A stretch of DNA of 7,609 nucleotides from an uncultured Ruminococcus sp. (GTDB taxonomy: Bacteria > Bacillota > Clostridia > Oscillospirales > CAG-272): assembly GCA_902773455.1 (NCBI GenBank), contig CACYEW010000275.1, positions 1 through 7,609 of the forward strand, written 5' to 3'. This document shows positions 6,751-7,609 of this stretch, in pieces. The translations under genes and the position numbers were made by a program. The notes beneath the pieces are model-generated. The model ran no database searches. It saw only the letters and a list, made by a program, of their open reading frames with translations, and had not been told where the DNA came from. How positions within the stretch are numbered: position 1 is the stretch's first letter; each line of letters starts with the position of its first letter.

Positions 6751-7128
6751 ATGGATCTTATCATCGGCGGCGCGTATCAGGGAAAGCTTGAATACGCAAA
6801 AAACAAATACGCTTTGTCTGACGGCGGTATATTCACCTGCGCCGAAGACGGAAATATCGATTTTTCGTTTCCGTGTTTATATAAAATCCAGGAATACACG
6901 CTTTACTGCGCGAAAAACGGTATCGACGCGGTCGGAGTTTTCAAATCGCACAAAAACGAGTGGGAAAACGGCGTTCTGATCTGTGACGATATTTTCTGCG
7001 GCGTGGTGCCGCTCGGCAAAGAGCTTCGCGCCTGGCGCGAAACGACCGGCAGGCTTTGCGCGTATCTGTCCCACGAAGCCGCAAGCGTGACCCGTATATT
7101 CTGCGGACTGGAGCAAAAACTGAAATGA
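6751..7128 (+). CDS. short CobU-like P-loop protein, role unknown
   Basis: This 125-residue protein resembles CobU at both ends only. Residues 2-16 (DLIIGGAYQGKLEYA) match the CobU N-terminal strand and P-loop, but Leu follows the P-loop lysine (Lys12) where kinases have Ser or Thr. Residues 75-101 (VLICDDIFCGVVP, then LRAWRETTGR) match the CobU NEVG.GIVP...RFRD..GR motif, and IFCGLEQKLK resembles the CobU end. The central part, with the YIAT strand and the guanylylation histidine, is missing, so it is about 55 residues shorter than CobU. It has seven cysteines (30, 42, 53, 78, 83, 103, 118). The gene sits between cobS and cobC, with its own strong ribosome site, and overlaps cobC by ATGA, so a role in nucleotide-loop assembly is likely by context. 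Such short CobU-like proteins are, as I recall, annotated in other Clostridia as CobU. A kinase, a partner subunit of CobU, or a corrinoid-binding accessory protein are all possible; true bifunctional CobU activity looks unlikely. Confidence 0.82.
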   Translation: MDLIIGGAYQGKLEYAKNKYALSDGGIFTCAEDGNIDFSFPCLYKIQEYTLYCAKNGIDAVGVFKSHKNEWENGVLICDDIFCGVVPLGKELRAWRETTGRLCAYLSHEAASVTRIFCGLEQKLK

Positions 7129-7609
7129 AACTCGTACTCATACGCCACGGAAAGACCGGGGCAAACGAAAAGCGCCTTTACTGCGGCAGTACCGATATCG
7201 GTCTGTCGGAGAACGGGATAACGGAGCTGAAAACGATAAAATACGACGTCGATCCCTCCCGTTTTCACGTTATCACGAGCGGTATGAAACGCTGCGAACA
7301 GACGCTTGAGATACTTTTCGGAAGCGTACGGCACGACGCCGATCCGGCTTTTCGCGAAATGGATTTCGGCGCCTTTGAAATGCGCTCCTACGAAGAAATG
7401 AAAAACGATCCCGATTATATCGCGTGGATCGGAGGCGATAACGAATCAAACGTCGCTCCCGGCGGAGAAAGCGGAAAGCTCATGCAGGCGCGCGTTTTTG
7501 AAGGGCTCGACCGGCTTATAAAAGACGGCGGCGACGTTCTTCTCGTCACCCACGGCGGCGTTATCGCCGCGATAATGCAGCGCCTTTTCCCTGACGAGAA
7601 CAAAAACCG
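7125..7609 (+). CDS. cobC: histidine phosphatase, probable alpha-ribazole phosphatase CobC (3' truncated by the window edge)
   Basis: CobC removes the 5'-phosphate from alpha-ribazole phosphate or from adenosylcobalamin phosphate, completing or feeding the CobS step. The visible 161 residues start MKLVLIRHGKTGAN, the phosphohistidine signature of the histidine phosphatase superfamily (Arg7, His8, Gly9). CGSTDIGLSENG, ITSGMKRCEQT (the second arginine), REMDFGAFE with acidic Glu78, and VTHGGVIAA with His143 follow in family order, so the whole catalytic set is present. Family members run to about 200 residues, so roughly 40 are beyond the window. The start overlaps the stop of the short cobU-like gene (ATGA at 7125-7128), with TGGAG at 7109-7113. 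The superfamily also contains phosphoglycerate mutases and other phosphatases; the CobC assignment rests on the operon context. Confidence 0.88.
   Translation, partial: MKLVLIRHGKTGANEKRLYCGSTDIGLSENGITELKTIKYDVDPSRFHVITSGMKRCEQTLEILFGSVRHDADPAFREMDFGAFEMRSYEEMKNDPDYIAWIGGDNESNVAPGGESGKLMQARVFEGLDRLIKDGGDVLLVTHGGVIAAIMQRLFPDENKN

Noticed and set aside
6751..7128. The short cobU-like gene as a decaying pseudogene of cobU
   Set aside because: The frame is intact, has a perfect Shine-Dalgarno site and tight overlap with cobC, and keeps coherent motifs at both ends, which argues against decay.

Overview
The window is one uninterrupted stretch of a cobalamin (vitamin B12) biosynthesis operon. All nine genes lie on the + strand and almost no base is non-coding. 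Both ends are cut inside genes: the first gene has lost its 5' part and the last its 3' part. Order: [cbiJ]-cbiE-cbiT fusion (C-terminal part of the reductase plus two methyltransferases), cbiB, cobyric acid synthase (cobQ/cbiP), cob(I)alamin adenosyltransferase (cobA/cobO), cobT, cobU, cobS, a short cobU-like gene, and cobC (partial).

How the genes work together: the fusion covers three consecutive corrin-ring steps (reduction of precorrin-6A, C15 methylation with C12 decarboxylation, C5 methylation). CobA adds the adenosyl ligand, CobQ amidates the side chains to adenosylcobyric acid, and CbiB attaches the aminopropanol arm. CobU phosphorylates adenosylcobinamide and activates it with GMP. 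CobT makes alpha-ribazole phosphate from a benzimidazole and nicotinate mononucleotide. CobS joins the two halves at the membrane, and CobC removes the remaining phosphate. The short CobU-like protein sits inside this nucleotide-loop set and has no assigned role. The rest of the ring-building genes, and probably a cobalamin riboswitch, would have to lie upstream; none is visible here.

Organism: separate-gene CobA/CobQ/CbiB/CobT/CobU/CobS of bacterial type, the CbiJ-CbiE-CbiT domain order, purine-rich Shine-Dalgarno sites (one perfect AGGAGG) and frequent ATA and AGA codons next to GC-rich codons suggest an anaerobic member of the Bacillota, probably class Clostridia with moderately high GC. 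This is inference, not a taxonomic identification.

Layout: genes are joined by 4-base ATGA overlaps (at 1386, 3829, 5991 and 7125) or gaps of 1 to 11 bases, so the block looks translationally coupled. No terminator, internal promoter, tRNA/rRNA, mobile element, CRISPR array or notable repeat was seen. The point most worth a second look is the 125-residue CobU paralogue at 6751-7128. It has a degenerate P-loop, lacks the guanylylation histidine region, and keeps the CobU C-terminal motif that the full-length CobU next door has lost.
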